Assembly: GCF_014199435.1 (NCBI RefSeq)
Contig: NZ_JACIJP010000001.1
Coordinates: 868,001 to 932,000, forward strand
Origin: Sphingobium subterraneum
Lineage (GTDB): Bacteria; Pseudomonadota; Alphaproteobacteria; Sphingomonadales; Sphingomonadaceae
DNA: 64,000 nucleotides
Reading direction: 5' to 3'
A program made the position numbers and the translations under genes. Below, piece by piece: positions 31,008 to 41,212 of this stretch (position 1 is its first letter; each line of letters starts with the position of its first letter). The notes under the pieces are model-generated. The model searched no databases. It had not been told where the DNA came from and worked only from the letters and a program-made list of their open reading frames with translations.

Positions 31008-31805
31008 TTATGCGCCCTTCGCATGTTCCTGGATGAGCTTGTAAGCCTCGTTGTACCATTTGGAACCCGGATAGTTGGCACCAAGCACGGCCGCCGCCTT
31101 CTTCGCCTCCTCGGGAATGCCGAGCGCAAGATAGCCCTCGACCAGCCGCTCCAGCGCTTCGGGCGCATGCGTGGTCGTCTGATATTTGTCGACCACGTTG
31201 CGGAACCGCAGCGTTGCCGCCAGCCACTGCCCCCTGCGCTCGTGGAAACGCCCGATCTCCATTTCCTTGCCCGCGAGATGGTCGTTGACGAGGTCAAGTT
31301 TCAGGCGCGCATCGGCCGCATATTTTGTCTGCGGATAGCGGCGGATGAGTTCCCCAAGCGAGTCCAGCGCCTGCTGCGTCACCTTCTGGTCGCGCGTCAC
31401 GTCCGCGATCTGCTCATAATAGCACAGCGAGATGAGGTAGAAGGCGTAGGGCGCATCCTTGTTGCCCGGATGGATCGACAGGAAGCGCTGCGCGCCCTGC
31501 ACGGCTTCGGTATAATCGCGGTTCATGTAATAGCTGAACGCGCTCATCAATTGAGCGCGGCGCGCCCAGGGCGAATAAGGATGCTGCCGCTCGACCTCAT
31601 CGAACAGCGCCGCCGCCATCTTGAACTGCCCACGGTCCAGCCGGTATTTCGCGCTGTTATACAGCGTGCTGACATCGCGCGCGACATATTGCGTGTCGCT
31701 CTTGCTGCGGTTCTTCGCACAGCCCGACAGGGCCGTCGTGGCGATCAGGGCAACGGCGAGAAGGCCCAGCGGCTTGGTGATGGTTGTTCGCATGGCATGG
31801 TTCAT
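31008..31805 (-). CDS. bamD: Outer-membrane protein assembly factor BamD
   Basis: Lipoprotein of the BAM complex bound to BamA. 265 residues with lipobox TALSGC, then TPR repeats: YNSAKYRLDRGQFKMAAALF, YYMNRDYTEAVQGAQRFL, PGNKDAPYAFYLISLCYYEQ. ATGs at 31805 and 31793 are both possible; GAAGGGG lies 12 bases before 31805, rather far. First visible gene of bamD-recN-ligA; ftsZ-lpxC, usually upstream, are not here. Instead the histidine kinase ends about 100 bp away. Confidence 0.95.
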   Translation of the reverse strand: MNHAMRTTITKPLGLLAVALIATTALSGCAKNRSKSDTQYVARDVSTLYNSAKYRLDRGQFKMAAALFDEVERQHPYSPWARRAQLMSAFSYYMNRDYTEAVQGAQRFLSIHPGNKDAPYAFYLISLCYYEQIADVTRDQKVTQQALDSLGELIRRYPQTKYAADARLKLDLVNDHLAGKEMEIGRFHERRGQWLAATLRFRNVVDKYQTTTHAPEALERLVEGYLALGIPEEAKKAAAVLGANYPGSKWYNEAYKLIQEHAKGA

Positions 31806-31902
31806 AGCGAAGCATTGCCCCTTCGCCAAGCGGGACTTTGGCGGGCAGAGGCATTGCCCGAACGAACGGCGCGCACCCGAAAAGTCATCCTCGAACGTGC
31901 GA

Positions 31903-32916
31903 TTATAGAGGGAAGGTCAACCGTGCTTCCGCGCCGCCTTCTGCGCGGGTTTCGATGCGGAACACGCCCTTCAGCTGCCGCGCGAGCGTCTTGGCGATCC
32001 GGAGACCGAGGTTGCGCTCCTGATCCATCGCAAAGTCGGCCGAAAGCCCTGGTCCGTCGTCGGCGATCGACACGCTGACCATAGCCTCGGCATCGCTCCC
32101 GATATGCACATTGAGCTGCGGAGCGTGCCGGTCCGCAAACGCATGCTCCACCGCATTGTTGACCGCTTCCGCCACGACCAGCGCGAACGGCACCACGGCG
32201 TCAGCGCGCAGCATCAACCCCGGCTGCGCGTCCATCGTAAAGCGGACGTCGCTGCGCCCGGCCGCCAGCAGAATGTCCGGCACCAGCCTGCTGACGAAAT
32301 CATCGATCGGCTGTACCGTCTGTTCAGCGCTGTAGAGCCCCCGGCTGATCTTGCCGATGAGCGCGATCCGCACCGATGCGTCATCGAGCGACCGGCCCGC
32401 CTCCTCATCCGAGATCCGCGCCCGCTGCAACGTCAGCAAAGCGCTCACGACCTGAAGATTGTTGGACACGCGATGCTGCAACTCGCCGAACAGGATCTGG
32501 CGTGTTTCCGCCAGTTCCCGGTTGCGCTCCCGCTCTTGCGCCAGGAACGCATTCGCCCTCTGCATCAGATGGATGAGGAGAATATCGGTGGCGACGACAA
32601 ACAGGTAAAAACTCATCGCCACTGCGGTCGAGCGGGAGAAGGCAGCCGTGTGCGCAGGATCGACGAAGAAGAAATAGGACAGGCCGCCGCTCACCGTCGC
32701 AGCCACGATACCCGGCCGCACCCCGAACAGAAATGACGTCAGGATGATGCCCGGAAAGAAGGTAACGAACGGGAAGCCGATCGGCAGAATATGGTCCACC
32801 GCAATCCGGGTCAGCAACGCGAGGAAGCTCACCACGATCGCGACAAGATATCCCATCCAGCGATGATCGGAGAACAAAGGCAGCCGTTCGATGAAACGAT
32901 AACTTTCCCGATTCAC
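31903..32916 (-). CDS. Membrane sensor histidine kinase (DUF4118 + HisKA_2)
   Basis: 337 residues. Four hydrophobic spans at the N-terminus (about 22-115) with FPGIILTSFLFGVRPGI and SYFFF resemble the DUF4118/KdpD-type membrane domain. The phospho-acceptor is His148 in FGELQHRVSNNLQVVSALL, the HisKA_2 (HWE-like) H-box. The ATPase part has VVAEAVNNAVEHAF (N-box) and ADDGPGL (G-box). Such kinases often act in light, stress or PhyR/EcfG signalling. No response regulator is adjacent, so the partner is unknown. Confidence 0.88.
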   Translation of the reverse strand: MNRESYRFIERLPLFSDHRWMGYLVAIVVSFLALLTRIAVDHILPIGFPFVTFFPGIILTSFLFGVRPGIVAATVSGGLSYFFFVDPAHTAAFSRSTAVAMSFYLFVVATDILLIHLMQRANAFLAQERERNRELAETRQILFGELQHRVSNNLQVVSALLTLQRARISDEEAGRSLDDASVRIALIGKISRGLYSAEQTVQPIDDFVSRLVPDILLAAGRSDVRFTMDAQPGLMLRADAVVPFALVVAEAVNNAVEHAFADRHAPQLNVHIGSDAEAMVSVSIADDGPGLSADFAMDQERNLGLRIAKTLARQLKGVFRIETRAEGGAEARLTFPL

Positions 32917-33006
32917 GACATTCCCCTCTTTCCCGTGGTCTATCGGCGTCGGGGAAGAAATCCAATGTTTATCGTTCGGTGCCCCATCAGGGTGGTGCGT
33001 CGCGGT

Positions 33007-33399
33007 TCAGGCCGCCCGGTCCGGCGCGATCACCACATAGCCGCGCATCAATGAGACGCCGCGTTCGCTCAACCGGATCCCGCCGTCGCTCGCGATAATA
33101 TAATCCGCCTCGTCCAGCGCCGCGAGCACGGCGTCCGCATCGCCCGACGTCATCAGGTTCGCCATTGCGAGCGCGTTCCGGCTAATCGCCCGTCCCTGCT
33201 CATGTCCCACCAGCAGGGTCAGCATCACGTCCATGGCGCTGTCCGTCATGACCAGCGTGTTGAAATGCAGCGCCCGGCGGCGATTGAGCTGGTGCAGGCG
33301 TGCCGCCTTCTCCTCCACGGCGGAGGATCGCGTGACGGCGATCGGCCATTCTTCCAAAGGGGTGAAGGCACCGTCGCCGGCGCGCGTGTCGTGCGTCAT
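33007..33399 (-). CDS. Winged-helix DNA-binding protein (paralogue A)
   Basis: 130 residues from the ATG at 33399 (GGAGAA ribosome site, 8-base spacing). The pattern AARLHQLNRRRALHFNT, AMDVMLTLLVGHEQGRAIS, then an HTH-like ANLMTSGDADAVLAALDEADYI and a wing-like end resembles MarR-type domains. The protein at 62002-62454 shares this layout, including the (A)MD(V/M)(M)L and G(K/R)xIS positions. Target unknown. It is transcribed divergently from the direction of a long 342-bp leader. Confidence 0.7.
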   Translation of the reverse strand: MTHDTRAGDGAFTPLEEWPIAVTRSSAVEEKAARLHQLNRRRALHFNTLVMTDSAMDVMLTLLVGHEQGRAISRNALAMANLMTSGDADAVLAALDEADYIIASDGGIRLSERGVSLMRGYVVIAPDRAA

Positions 33400-33741
33400 G
33401 CCGGTTCTCCAACCAACGGTGAAAGTGGCCATTGGCAGCGACCCGACAGCCGAAAACGCAGCGCCTACCAATGACCCACGCTGCGTTACCTCGTGGGGGG
33501 AGGATGCTTACGGGATGATGGGCAGATAGGAGCGATTCAATCGTTTGTCCTGTCCCGTACCTGCGGGACAGTGAAGGGTCTTAAGTGCTCATGCCAACCG
33601 CTTCCGTAGCGGAAAGCCTCCCGGCTGCTCCGCACGAAACGCGCTAGAATAACGAAAAGGGCCGCGCGGTTTCCCGGCGGCCCTCTCCCTAGTCGAACCG
33701 GCAGACAATCGTTCGTCAGCCGAAATTCGCGTGAGTGTCGA
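33400..33741. other. Intergenic region between pnp end and the winged-helix gene
   Basis: 342 bp without a gene. It holds the pnp terminator (33651-33683), a perfect hairpin CTGTCCCG-TACCTG-CGGGACAG (33550-33571) about 150 bp upstream of the winged-helix start that may be an operator, and a short TTCCG-TAG-CGGAA repeat near 33600. No RNA gene recognised. Confidence 0.6.
33651..33683 (-). terminator. Rho-independent terminator of pnp
   Basis: On the minus strand GGGCCGC...GCGGCCC (arms 33659-33665 and 33677-33683) followed by TTTTCGTTATT. It lies 59 bases beyond the pnp stop. Confidence 0.8.
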
Positions 33742-36045
33742 TCAATCCTGCGTCAGGAAATCAGGCAGACCGCCCGGCGCATCGTCATTTCCACCTTCGC
33801 TGCGCGGTTCGCGCGGGCCGCGATCACGGTCGCCACCACGGCCACGACGACGGTCACCGCCGCGATCTCCGCCGCCATCCCGACGCGGACCACGGTCACC
33901 ACGGGGACCACGGTCCTCGCGCGGTTCGCGAGCCGGACGGGTGTCTTCCAGTTCCTCCCCGGTTTCCTGGTCGACGACGCGCATCGACAGGCGAACCTTG
34001 CCGCGCGGATCGATCTCCAGCACCTTGACCTTGACTTCCTGCCCTTCGGACAGAACATCCGCGACCTTCTCAACCCGCTCGTTGCGGATTTCGGACACAT
34101 GGACGAGACCGTCCTTGCCGCCCATGAAGTTCACGAACGCGCCGAAATCGACGAGGTTGACGACCTTGCCGTTGTAGACCTTGCCGACTTCCGCTTCCTC
34201 GACAATGCCGAGGATCCAGTTCTTCGCCGCTTCGATCTGCTTGATGTCGGACGAGCTGATCTTGATCAGGCCCTCGTCGTCGATGTCGACCTTCGCGCCG
34301 GTTTCCGCAACGATTTCACGGATGACCTTGCCGCCGGTGCCGATGACTTCGCGGATCTTCGACTTGTCGATCTGCAGCGTCTCGATGCGCGGAGCATGGG
34401 CCGACAGCTCGGTCCGCACTTCGCCCAGCGCCTTGCTCATCTCGCCCAGGATATGCGCACGGCCTTCCTTGGCCTGATTGAGCGCAGCCTTGAAGATTTC
34501 CTCGGTGATACCTGCGATCTTGATGTCCATCTGCATCGTGGTGATGCCTTCGGATGTGCCCGCCACCTTGAAATCCATATCGCCGAGATGATCTTCGTCG
34601 CCCAAAATATCGCTCAACACAGCGAATTCCGACCCTTCGAGAATCAGGCCCATGGCGATGCCCGATACCGGACGCTTGAGCGGAACGCCCGCGTCCATCA
34701 TCGAGAGCGAACCGCCGCACACCGTTGCCATCGACGAAGAGCCGTTGGATTCGGTGATGTCGGACAGAACGCGGATCGTGTAGGGGAACTCGTCCTTGCT
34801 CGGCAGCACGGGGTGCAGCGCACGCCATGCCAGCTTGCCATGGCCGACTTCACGACGACCCGGAGCGCCAAAGCGGCCCACTTCACCGACCGAATAGGGC
34901 GGGAAGTTATAGTGCAGCATGAAGCTTTCGTACGACAGGCCAGTGAGGCCGTCGATCATCTGCTCGCTGTCCTTGGTGCCCAGCGTGGTGGTGCAGATCG
35001 ACTGCGTTTCGCCGCGCGTGAACAGCGCCGAACCATGCGTGCGCGGCAGGAAGCCGACGATCGCCTCGATCGGACGGATCTGCGTGGTCGTGCGGCCGTC
35101 GATGCGGCTGCCGTCCTTCAGGATCGCGCCACGAACGATTTCCGCTTCCAGCTTCTTCATCAGCTTGCCCGCAGCCATCTGGTCCTGCGGAGCGGCGTCG
35201 GCGAATGCCGCCTTCGCCTTCGCACGGGCTTCGTTCAGCAGGTTGGAGCGGGCAGACTTGTCCGTCACCTTGTATGCGGCGGCAATGTCCGCACCGATCA
35301 GGTCGCGCAGCTTCTGCTTCGCGGCCGACAGATCGGCCTGTTCCGCCATTTCCCAAGGGTCCTTGGCGGCTTTCTCGGCCAGCTTGATGATCGCGCCGAC
35401 AACTTCGCGGCACGCCTTGTGCGCGAACAGCACCGCGCCGAGCATGACGTCTTCCGACAACTCCTTGGCTTCGGATTCGACCATCATCACCGCGTCCTGC
35501 GTCGCCGCAACGACCAGATCGAGTTCACCGGCCTTCACTTCGTCCATCGACGGGTTGAGCTGATACTCGCCATCCTTGTAGCCGACGCGCGCTGCGCCGA
35601 TCGGGCCCATGAAGGGCACGCCCGAAATGGTGAGCGCTGCCGAAGCGGCGACCATGGCCACGATGTCTGCCTCAGTTTCGCCGTCGAACGACAGAACCTG
35701 GCAGATGACGTTGATTTCGTTGTAGAAACCTTCGGGGAACAGCGGACGGACCGGACGGTCGATCAGGCGGCTGGTCAGCGTTTCCTTTTCGGTCGCGCCG
35801 CGTTCACGCTTGAAGAAGCCACCGGGGATGCGGCCTGCTGCGGAGAATTTTTCCTGATAGTGAACGGTGAGCGGGAAGAAATCCTGCCCTTCCTTCACGG
35901 ATTTGGCGGCGGTGACAGCGCACAGCACCACGGTTTCGCCATAGGTCGCCAACACGGCGCCATCGGCCTGACGGGCAATACGACCCGTTTCGAGTGTCAG
36001 GGTCTTTCCGCCCCACTCGATTTCTACTTTCTTTACGTCAAACAT
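33742..36045 (-). CDS. pnp: Polyribonucleotide nucleotidyltransferase (PNPase)
   Basis: Phosphorolytic 3'-5' exoribonuclease and degradosome component. The start at 36045 follows AAGGAAATCTC and gives [11 protein letters not shown], 767 residues. Two RNase PH domains (second with [14 protein letters not shown]) flank an all-alpha linker; then KH ([15 protein letters not shown]) and S1 ([15 protein letters not shown]). It ends in an Arg/Gly/Asp-rich tail of about 60 residues ([15 protein letters not shown] and so on) and LPDFLTQD, probably an RNA- or RNase E-contact tail. Last gene of the operon, after rpsO. Confidence 0.97.
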   Translation of the reverse strand: MFDVKKVEIEWGGKTLTLETGRIARQADGAVLATYGETVVLCAVTAAKSVKEGQDFFPLTVHYQEKFSAAGRIPGGFFKRERGATEKETLTSRLIDRPVRPLFPEGFYNEINVICQVLSFDGETEADIVAMVAASAALTISGVPFMGPIGAARVGYKDGEYQLNPSMDEVKAGELDLVVAATQDAVMMVESEAKELSEDVMLGAVLFAHKACREVVGAIIKLAEKAAKDPWEMAEQADLSAAKQKLRDLIGADIAAAYKVTDKSARSNLLNEARAKAKAAFADAAPQDQMAAGKLMKKLEAEIVRGAILKDGSRIDGRTTTQIRPIEAIVGFLPRTHGSALFTRGETQSICTTTLGTKDSEQMIDGLTGLSYESFMLHYNFPPYSVGEVGRFGAPGRREVGHGKLAWRALHPVLPSKDEFPYTIRVLSDITESNGSSSMATVCGGSLSMMDAGVPLKRPVSGIAMGLILEGSEFAVLSDILGDEDHLGDMDFKVAGTSEGITTMQMDIKIAGITEEIFKAALNQAKEGRAHILGEMSKALGEVRTELSAHAPRIETLQIDKSKIREVIGTGGKVIREIVAETGAKVDIDDEGLIKISSSDIKQIEAAKNWILGIVEEAEVGKVYNGKVVNLVDFGAFVNFMGGKDGLVHVSEIRNERVEKVADVLSEGQEVKVKVLEIDPRGKVRLSMRVVDQETGEELEDTRPAREPREDRGPRGDRGPRRDGGGDRGGDRRRGRGGDRDRGPREPRSEGGNDDAPGGLPDFLTQD

Positions 36046-36199
36046 GAGATTTCCTTCCACCCGCTGCGCCCTATTGCACGGCGGGGCTTGCAAAAGCGGG
36101 CTAACCGGCCCGCGGCGGTTCAGGGGCGCGTTCTGGCCCCAAGGCGAGGAAGAACCGAATTGCCCTTCCCCATCGTCATCCCGCCGGAGCGAGATGGAG

Positions 36200-36231
36200 C
36201 ACAAAAGCAAACGGCCCGCCGAAGCGGGCCG
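36200..36231 (-). terminator. Hairpin terminator/attenuator between rpsO and pnp
   Basis: On the minus strand CGGCCCGC-TTCG-GCGGGCCG (36231-36212) with a stable UUCG loop, followed by TTTGCTTTTG. It starts 11 bases after the rpsO stop. Reduced read-through into pnp is expected, as in other rpsO-pnp pairs. Confidence 0.85.
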
Positions 36232-36241
36232 AGCCAGTGCG

Positions 36242-36511
36242 TTACTTGCGAAGACCCAGCTTCGCGATCAGGTCGGTATAGCGTCCCTGATCTTTCTTTT
36301 TAAGGTAATCCAGCAGGCTGCGGCGCTTGTTGACCATCATCAGCAGGCCACGGCGGCTATGATTATCCTTGTGATGTCCCTTGAAATGTTCGGTCAGGTT
36401 CGAGATCCGCTCAGAGAGGATCGCCACCTGTACTTCCGGCGAACCGGTGTCGCCCTCGGCGCGGGCATGTTCTTTAATTAGCGCTTCCTTGCGCTCAACA
36501 GTGATCGACAT
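36242..36511 (-). CDS. rpsO: 30S ribosomal protein uS15
   Basis: Early-binding 16S rRNA protein of the small-subunit platform. 89 residues from the ATG at 36511 with ribosome site AAAGGAAG. Family sequence [35 protein letters not shown] and the C-terminal basic [12 protein letters not shown] are intact. It follows truB by 16 bp and precedes pnp. Confidence 0.98.
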   Translation of the reverse strand: MSITVERKEALIKEHARAEGDTGSPEVQVAILSERISNLTEHFKGHHKDNHSRRGLLMMVNKRRSLLDYLKKKDQGRYTDLIAKLGLRK

Positions 36512-36527
36512 AGACTTCCTTTCGACA

Positions 36528-37466
36528 CTAGAGATTGAAGCCCCGCACGACCGATATCTCGGCCTGATCTCCTGAAACCAGCGCAATGGGCGTGTCGCCC
36601 AGCATGGCCAGCATCAGTCCCTCTTTGCAGGGGTCCCCGGGGAGTATGCGGCCCTGTTTGAGGGCCACCGCCTGATCCGGGGTGACGGGGAGAGCCGGTA
36701 TGTCGTCCAGCCCAGCCGTCAACGGCAGCAACAGCTGCGCGATGGAGCGCTCCTTAGCCGCTTGCGCCAATTTGTCCAGCGAAATCGCCTGATCCAGCCT
36801 AAATGGCCCCGCCTTGACCCGCCGCAATAGCGTGACATGCCCCACTGTCCCCAACGCCAGGGCGACGTCCCGTGCCAAGCTACGGATATAGGTGCCTTTG
36901 GAGACGTGGGCAGTCAGGGTGATGGCATCCACCCCATTGTCCTCCCCTGGATCTCCCCTAGCAGGATCGCAGATGGCGAGCGCATGCACCGTCACCGCGC
37001 GCGTCTTCATCTCGGGCTGCTGCCCTGCGCGCGCCAGATCATAGGCACGCTGCCCGTCGATCAGGATCGCGCTATAGGCGGGTGGAGCCTGTTCGATCGG
37101 CCCTGTGAAGCGCGACAGAACCGCCTCCACCGCGCCCTGTGTCGGGCGGACATCACTCGTCGCGATAACCGCGCCTTCCAGATCGAGCGTGTCGGTCTGC
37201 GCTCCAAAGGCGATGGTGAAGTCATAGATCTTGTCGCTGTCGAGCATCCGCCCGGCCAGTTTCGTTGCTTCGCCGAGCGCGATCGGGAGCACGCCGGTCG
37301 CCAGCGGATCGAGCGTGCCGCCATGCCCCACTTTCGTCTTGGGCAACCCCGCCTCGCGGATAGCGCGCTTGACCGCACTCACCCCCTGGGTCGATCCCAG
37401 CCCATGGGGTTTGTCGAGGATCAGCCAGCCATGGAGCGGAGCCCCCTGCTCGCCCCCGTCATTCAT
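36528..37466 (-). CDS. truB: tRNA pseudouridine(55) synthase TruB
   Basis: Makes pseudouridine 55 in the tRNA T loop. From the ATG at 37466 it has 312 residues. The catalytic Asp is in [14 protein letters not shown]; KxYxFxxxFGxxTDTxD is represented by [17 protein letters not shown]; the [14 protein letters not shown] motif follows. Its start overlaps the rbfA stop by 8 bases, indicating coupling. Confidence 0.96.
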   Translation of the reverse strand: MNDGGEQGAPLHGWLILDKPHGLGSTQGVSAVKRAIREAGLPKTKVGHGGTLDPLATGVLPIALGEATKLAGRMLDSDKIYDFTIAFGAQTDTLDLEGAVIATSDVRPTQGAVEAVLSRFTGPIEQAPPAYSAILIDGQRAYDLARAGQQPEMKTRAVTVHALAICDPARGDPGEDNGVDAITLTAHVSKGTYIRSLARDVALALGTVGHVTLLRRVKAGPFRLDQAISLDKLAQAAKERSIAQLLLPLTAGLDDIPALPVTPDQAVALKQGRILPGDPCKEGLMLAMLGDTPIALVSGDQAEISVVRGFNL

Positions 37467-37860
37467 CCTTGATGATGTCCTGCGCCACCTTCGGATCACG
37501 CAGCAGCTTGTCGATGTGGCTGCCCTCGTCAAAGCTTTCGTCGGCGATGAACTTGATTTTCGCGGCGTATTTAAGCTTGATGCGCTTGGCGACCTCGCGC
37601 TGGAAGAACGCCGTGTTGGTGCGCAGCGCCTTCAACACGGCCTCTTCGTCCTTGCCCAGCAGCGGCTTGATGAACGCCGTGGCGTGGCGCAGGTCCGGCG
37701 ACATCCGCACTTCCGTCACACTGACGAGATGCTTCGCCAGCGTGTCATCGTGCACATCGCCGCGCATCAATATATCAGACAAAACATGACGCACCTGTTC
37801 CCCGACGCGCAATACGCGGACGGAGGGGCCTTCGCCCCCGGCTTTGACAGGTGCAGCCAT
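37459..37860 (-). CDS. rbfA: Ribosome-binding factor A
   Basis: Late 30S maturation factor with a single KH-like domain. 133 residues: the start [20 protein letters not shown], then [18 protein letters not shown], and [25 protein letters not shown] are diagnostic. Ribosome site GGGAAGG eight bases before the ATG. 26 bp after infB. Confidence 0.96.
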   Translation of the reverse strand: MAAPVKAGGEGPSVRVLRVGEQVRHVLSDILMRGDVHDDTLAKHLVSVTEVRMSPDLRHATAFIKPLLGKDEEAVLKALRTNTAFFQREVAKRIKLKYAAKIKFIADESFDEGSHIDKLLRDPKVAQDIIKDE

Positions 37861-37886
37861 CAGTCAGACCTTCCCAAGGACCAGCC

Positions 37887-40418
37887 TCACAGCGTCCGTG
37901 CGCGTTCCTCGACATCGAAGAGTTCGAGGATATCGCCCGGCTTGATGTCGTTCGTGTCGGCCAGCACCGTACCGCACTCCAGACCCGCGCGCACTTCGGC
38001 GACATCGTCCTTGAAGCGCCGCAGCGACGCGATGACCGTGCGCGAAACGATGACATCGTCGCGGGTAAGGCGCGCATTGACGCCCTTCCGGATAAGTCCA
38101 TCGACCACGAGCAGACCGGCCGCCTTGTCCTTCTTGCCCGCCGGGAAGACTTCGCGAACCTCGGCCCGGCCGATGATCGTTTCGATCCGTTCGGGAGCGA
38201 GCTGACCTGCCATCTCCGCCTTCACTTCTTCGAGCAGGTCGTAGATCACGTCGTAATAGCGCAGCGACACCTTGTCCCGCTCGGCAAGCGCACGGGCCTT
38301 GGCGTTGGGGCGTACGTTGAACCCGATCAACGGCGCGCGGCTGGCCGCCGCTAGCGTAACGTCGCTTTCGGTGATCGCACCCACGCCGCTGTGCAGCACC
38401 CGCACCTTAATCTCATCCGTCGAAATACGGTTGAGCGCCGTGACGATCGCTTCGACCGACCCCTGCACATCGCCCTTCACGACGACGGCATATTCGATGA
38501 TCTTGTCGGACAAAGCCGAGAACATGCTCTCGAAGTTGGTGGGAGCCGCAGTGGTCCGCTTCTTCGTGGCCTGTTCGGCGCGATAGGCGGCGACTTCGCG
38601 TGCGCGCGCTTCGTTCTCGACGACCGACATCTGGTCACCAGCGCCTGGAACACCGGACAGACCCAGCACTTCGACCGGACTGGAAGGCCCGGCCTCCTTG
38701 ATGTTCTGGCCCTTGTCGTTGACCATCGCCCGGACCTTGCCGCTTTCCGCGCCCACAACGAACGTATCGCCGACGCGCAGCGTACCGCGCCCGACGAGCA
38801 CGGTTGCAACCGGCCCCCGGCCCTTGTCGAGCTTCGCCTCGATCACGGTGCCCTCGGCGGCGCGATCCGGGTTGGCCGTCAGTTCGAGCAGTTCGGCCTG
38901 AAGCAGGATCTTTTCGATCAGGTCATCGAGACCGATCTTCTTGAGGGCCGACACTTCGACGTCTTGAACGTCGCCGCCCATGCCCTCGACAACGACTTCG
39001 TGCTCAAGCAAGCGTTCCCGTACCCGCTGCGGATTGGCGCTATCCTTGTCGACCTTGTTGATCGCCACGATCATCGGCACGCCGGCCGCCTTGGTGTGGT
39101 TGATCGCCTCGATCGTCTGCGGCATCAGGCCATCGTCGGCCGCCACCACGAGGATGACGATGTCGGTAATATTGGCGCCACGCGCGCGCATCTCCGAAAA
39201 CGCTTCGTGACCCGGCGTATCGAGGAAGGTGATGATCTCACCGCCCTTGGTTTTCACCTGATACGCGCCGATATGCTGCGTAATACCCCCCGACTCCCCG
39301 GACACCACGTCCGTACCGCGCAACGCGTCGAGCAGCGAGGTCTTGCCGTGGTCGACATGGCCCATGATCGTGACGACAGGAGCACGCGCCTGCAGTGTCT
39401 CGGGCGCGTCCACATCCGAGGCCGTATCGATTTCGACGTCGGAATCCGACACACGCAGAATATTGTGCCCGAATTCGGTGACGAGAAGTTCCGCGGTGTC
39501 CTGGTCGATCGTCTGGTTGACCGTGACGGGGTTACCCATCTTGAACAGGGCCTTCACCAGATCCGCGCCCTTTTCGGCCATGCGGTTGGCGAGCTCCTGC
39601 ACGGTAATCGCTTCCGGTACGACCACGTCGCGTACTTGCTTGTCGCGATTCTGCTGCGATCCGCCCAAATGGGTCCGGCGATGTTCCTTCTCCCGCGCGC
39701 GCTTCAGCGCGGCCAGGCTGCGAGCGCGTGCGCTGTCATCATCCGACAAGGCACGCGTGACCGTAAGCTTGCCCGACTGGCGACGGTCATCCCCGCCGCG
39801 CTTGGTACGATCCGGCTTGACCGGCTCGGGACGCTTGACCGGCGCAACAGGGGTGAAGCGACGCGGCGGCGGCGGGGCGGCACGATCGCTGCGGGGTGCT
39901 TCCTCTTCGGTAGCATCCGGCGAGGTGGCAGGAGCCTCTTCCTGGATAGCAGGCTGCGGAGCTTCTTCCACGACAGGCGCGGGCGCTTCGGCATCCGCCT
40001 TGCGATTGTCTTCCGCGCGGCGCTTTTCTTCCTCGCTCGCGGCAAGACGCTGCGCTTCTTCGCGGCGACGTGCATCCTCGAGCGCCGTCATGCGCGCTTC
40101 CTCGGCCTCCCGCAGCAGCTTCGACTGCAGTTCCTGGCGCGACATCAGATCGCTCCGGGGAGCCTGCGTCGGCGCAGGCGCGGGGCGTGGCGCAACCGGC
40201 GGCGGAGGGGGCGCGGCCACTTCGGCCACCGCCACGGGTTCGGGAGCGGCAGGCGCGTCCCCCGGCTTGCCGATGATACGCCGCCGCTTCACCTCGACCA
40301 CGACGGTGTTCTTCCGCCCGTGGCTGAAGCTCTGCTGGACCTGACCCGACTCCACGGTCCGCTTGATGCCAAGCGGCTTGCGGCCCAGTGTCGGCTTGTC
40401 TTCGGTGCTATCACTCAT
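37887..40418 (-). CDS. infB: Translation initiation factor IF-2
   Basis: GTPase bringing fMet-tRNA to the 30S subunit. 843 residues: a long low-complexity N-terminal region (about 50-250) rich in Ala/Pro/Glu/Arg, the IF2_N segment ([23 protein letters not shown] split across its helix pair), then G domain with P-loop GHVDHGKT (353-360), DTPGHEAF and NKVDK, and C-terminal domains II-IV. Operon position ylxR-infB-rbfA is standard. Confidence 0.97.
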   Translation of the reverse strand: MSDSTEDKPTLGRKPLGIKRTVESGQVQQSFSHGRKNTVVVEVKRRRIIGKPGDAPAAPEPVAVAEVAAPPPPPVAPRPAPAPTQAPRSDLMSRQELQSKLLREAEEARMTALEDARRREEAQRLAASEEEKRRAEDNRKADAEAPAPVVEEAPQPAIQEEAPATSPDATEEEAPRSDRAAPPPPRRFTPVAPVKRPEPVKPDRTKRGGDDRRQSGKLTVTRALSDDDSARARSLAALKRAREKEHRRTHLGGSQQNRDKQVRDVVVPEAITVQELANRMAEKGADLVKALFKMGNPVTVNQTIDQDTAELLVTEFGHNILRVSDSDVEIDTASDVDAPETLQARAPVVTIMGHVDHGKTSLLDALRGTDVVSGESGGITQHIGAYQVKTKGGEIITFLDTPGHEAFSEMRARGANITDIVILVVAADDGLMPQTIEAINHTKAAGVPMIVAINKVDKDSANPQRVRERLLEHEVVVEGMGGDVQDVEVSALKKIGLDDLIEKILLQAELLELTANPDRAAEGTVIEAKLDKGRGPVATVLVGRGTLRVGDTFVVGAESGKVRAMVNDKGQNIKEAGPSSPVEVLGLSGVPGAGDQMSVVENEARAREVAAYRAEQATKKRTTAAPTNFESMFSALSDKIIEYAVVVKGDVQGSVEAIVTALNRISTDEIKVRVLHSGVGAITESDVTLAAASRAPLIGFNVRPNAKARALAERDKVSLRYYDVIYDLLEEVKAEMAGQLAPERIETIIGRAEVREVFPAGKKDKAAGLLVVDGLIRKGVNARLTRDDVIVSRTVIASLRRFKDDVAEVRAGLECGTVLADTNDIKPGDILELFDVEERARTL

Positions 40419-40483
40419 CGACTAAATCGTACCTTCTCGTTTCAAACTGTGGCAGGCCTTCCGCGTCGGAAAACCGCCTGAAT

Positions 40484-41149
40484 TCACTGCCCGATGGACA
40501 TGTCACCCGCATCGACCACCGGCGAGCCGCAGGAATGCGCCTCGTTAGCGCATCCGGTGAAGCTTTGCCAGCGGGTAAGAATGGCGCGGAGCCGCCCGGC
40601 GGCTCCCGCATTAGTGACGGCGATGTGCACGACATTCTGCCGCCCTACCGCCATAGATAGGGACTCGCGATCGACCGGCAAGACCAGACCGGACATTTCG
40701 CTGCCCTCTTCTTCTTCGCCGACGCGCCATGCCTGGTCGAGCTTGCGCCGACCATCCGGTGCGGCATCGGCGGTGTGCAGCATCAGACGGACCTGACCCC
40801 GACGCGCTGCGACATCGATCTTTTCCGATCCGGTGAGAAGATTGGATGCCCGCGCCTCCAGCCCCAGCCGCTCCATCGCCTGCGCTTTCAGCGCCGCCTC
40901 GATCCGGTCGGCCAGATCGTCGGGAATGCGGATCTCTCCGGTCTTGAACGCCCGTGCGAGGGCAGCCTTGAGTTTGCCCTTGGCTAGCGCCTTTTCCAGC
41001 TCCGCGCGCGACACGCCGATCCATGCGCCGCGCCCCGGCGCCTTGGCGCGCACGTCGGGCGCCACGTCACCATCTTGCGAGAGCGCAAGGCGGATCAGCG
41101 TGTCCGGATCGGTCGTGACGGACGAAAGGATGCAGCGACGCTCGGTCAT
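40484..41149 (-). CDS. YlxR/DUF448 RNA-binding protein fused to an L7Ae-like region
   Basis: 221 residues from the ATG at 41149, which has a strong AAGGAGG site. The N-terminal YlxR domain has RRCILSSVTT and GRGAWIGVSRAELEKAL, where the usual GRGAYL is GRGAWI. The C-terminal half (about 85-190), with ARASNLLTGSEKIDVAARRGQVRLML split across helix and strand, resembles the L7Ae-like domain often fused to YlxR in alphaproteobacteria. Likely a nucleoid- or rRNA-associated factor. The last 30 residues after ILTRWQSF are unlike the family. Confidence 0.88.
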   Translation of the reverse strand: MTERRCILSSVTTDPDTLIRLALSQDGDVAPDVRAKAPGRGAWIGVSRAELEKALAKGKLKAALARAFKTGEIRIPDDLADRIEAALKAQAMERLGLEARASNLLTGSEKIDVAARRGQVRLMLHTADAAPDGRRKLDQAWRVGEEEEGSEMSGLVLPVDRESLSMAVGRQNVVHIAVTNAGAAGRLRAILTRWQSFTGCANEAHSCGSPVVDAGDMSIGQ

Positions 41150-41212
41150 GCGATACCTCCTTGGCAGGAGGGCCGCACGCGAAGCCTGGCAGAGCAGCTA
41201 AACCCTAGAGTG

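Noticed and set aside
29523..32078. 851-codon open frame spanning the antisense of recN and bamD
   Set aside because: It crosses two real genes on the other strand and has shadow composition.
34099..36303. 734-codon open frame antisense to pnp
   Set aside because: pnp on the minus strand has full domain support; the plus frame does not.
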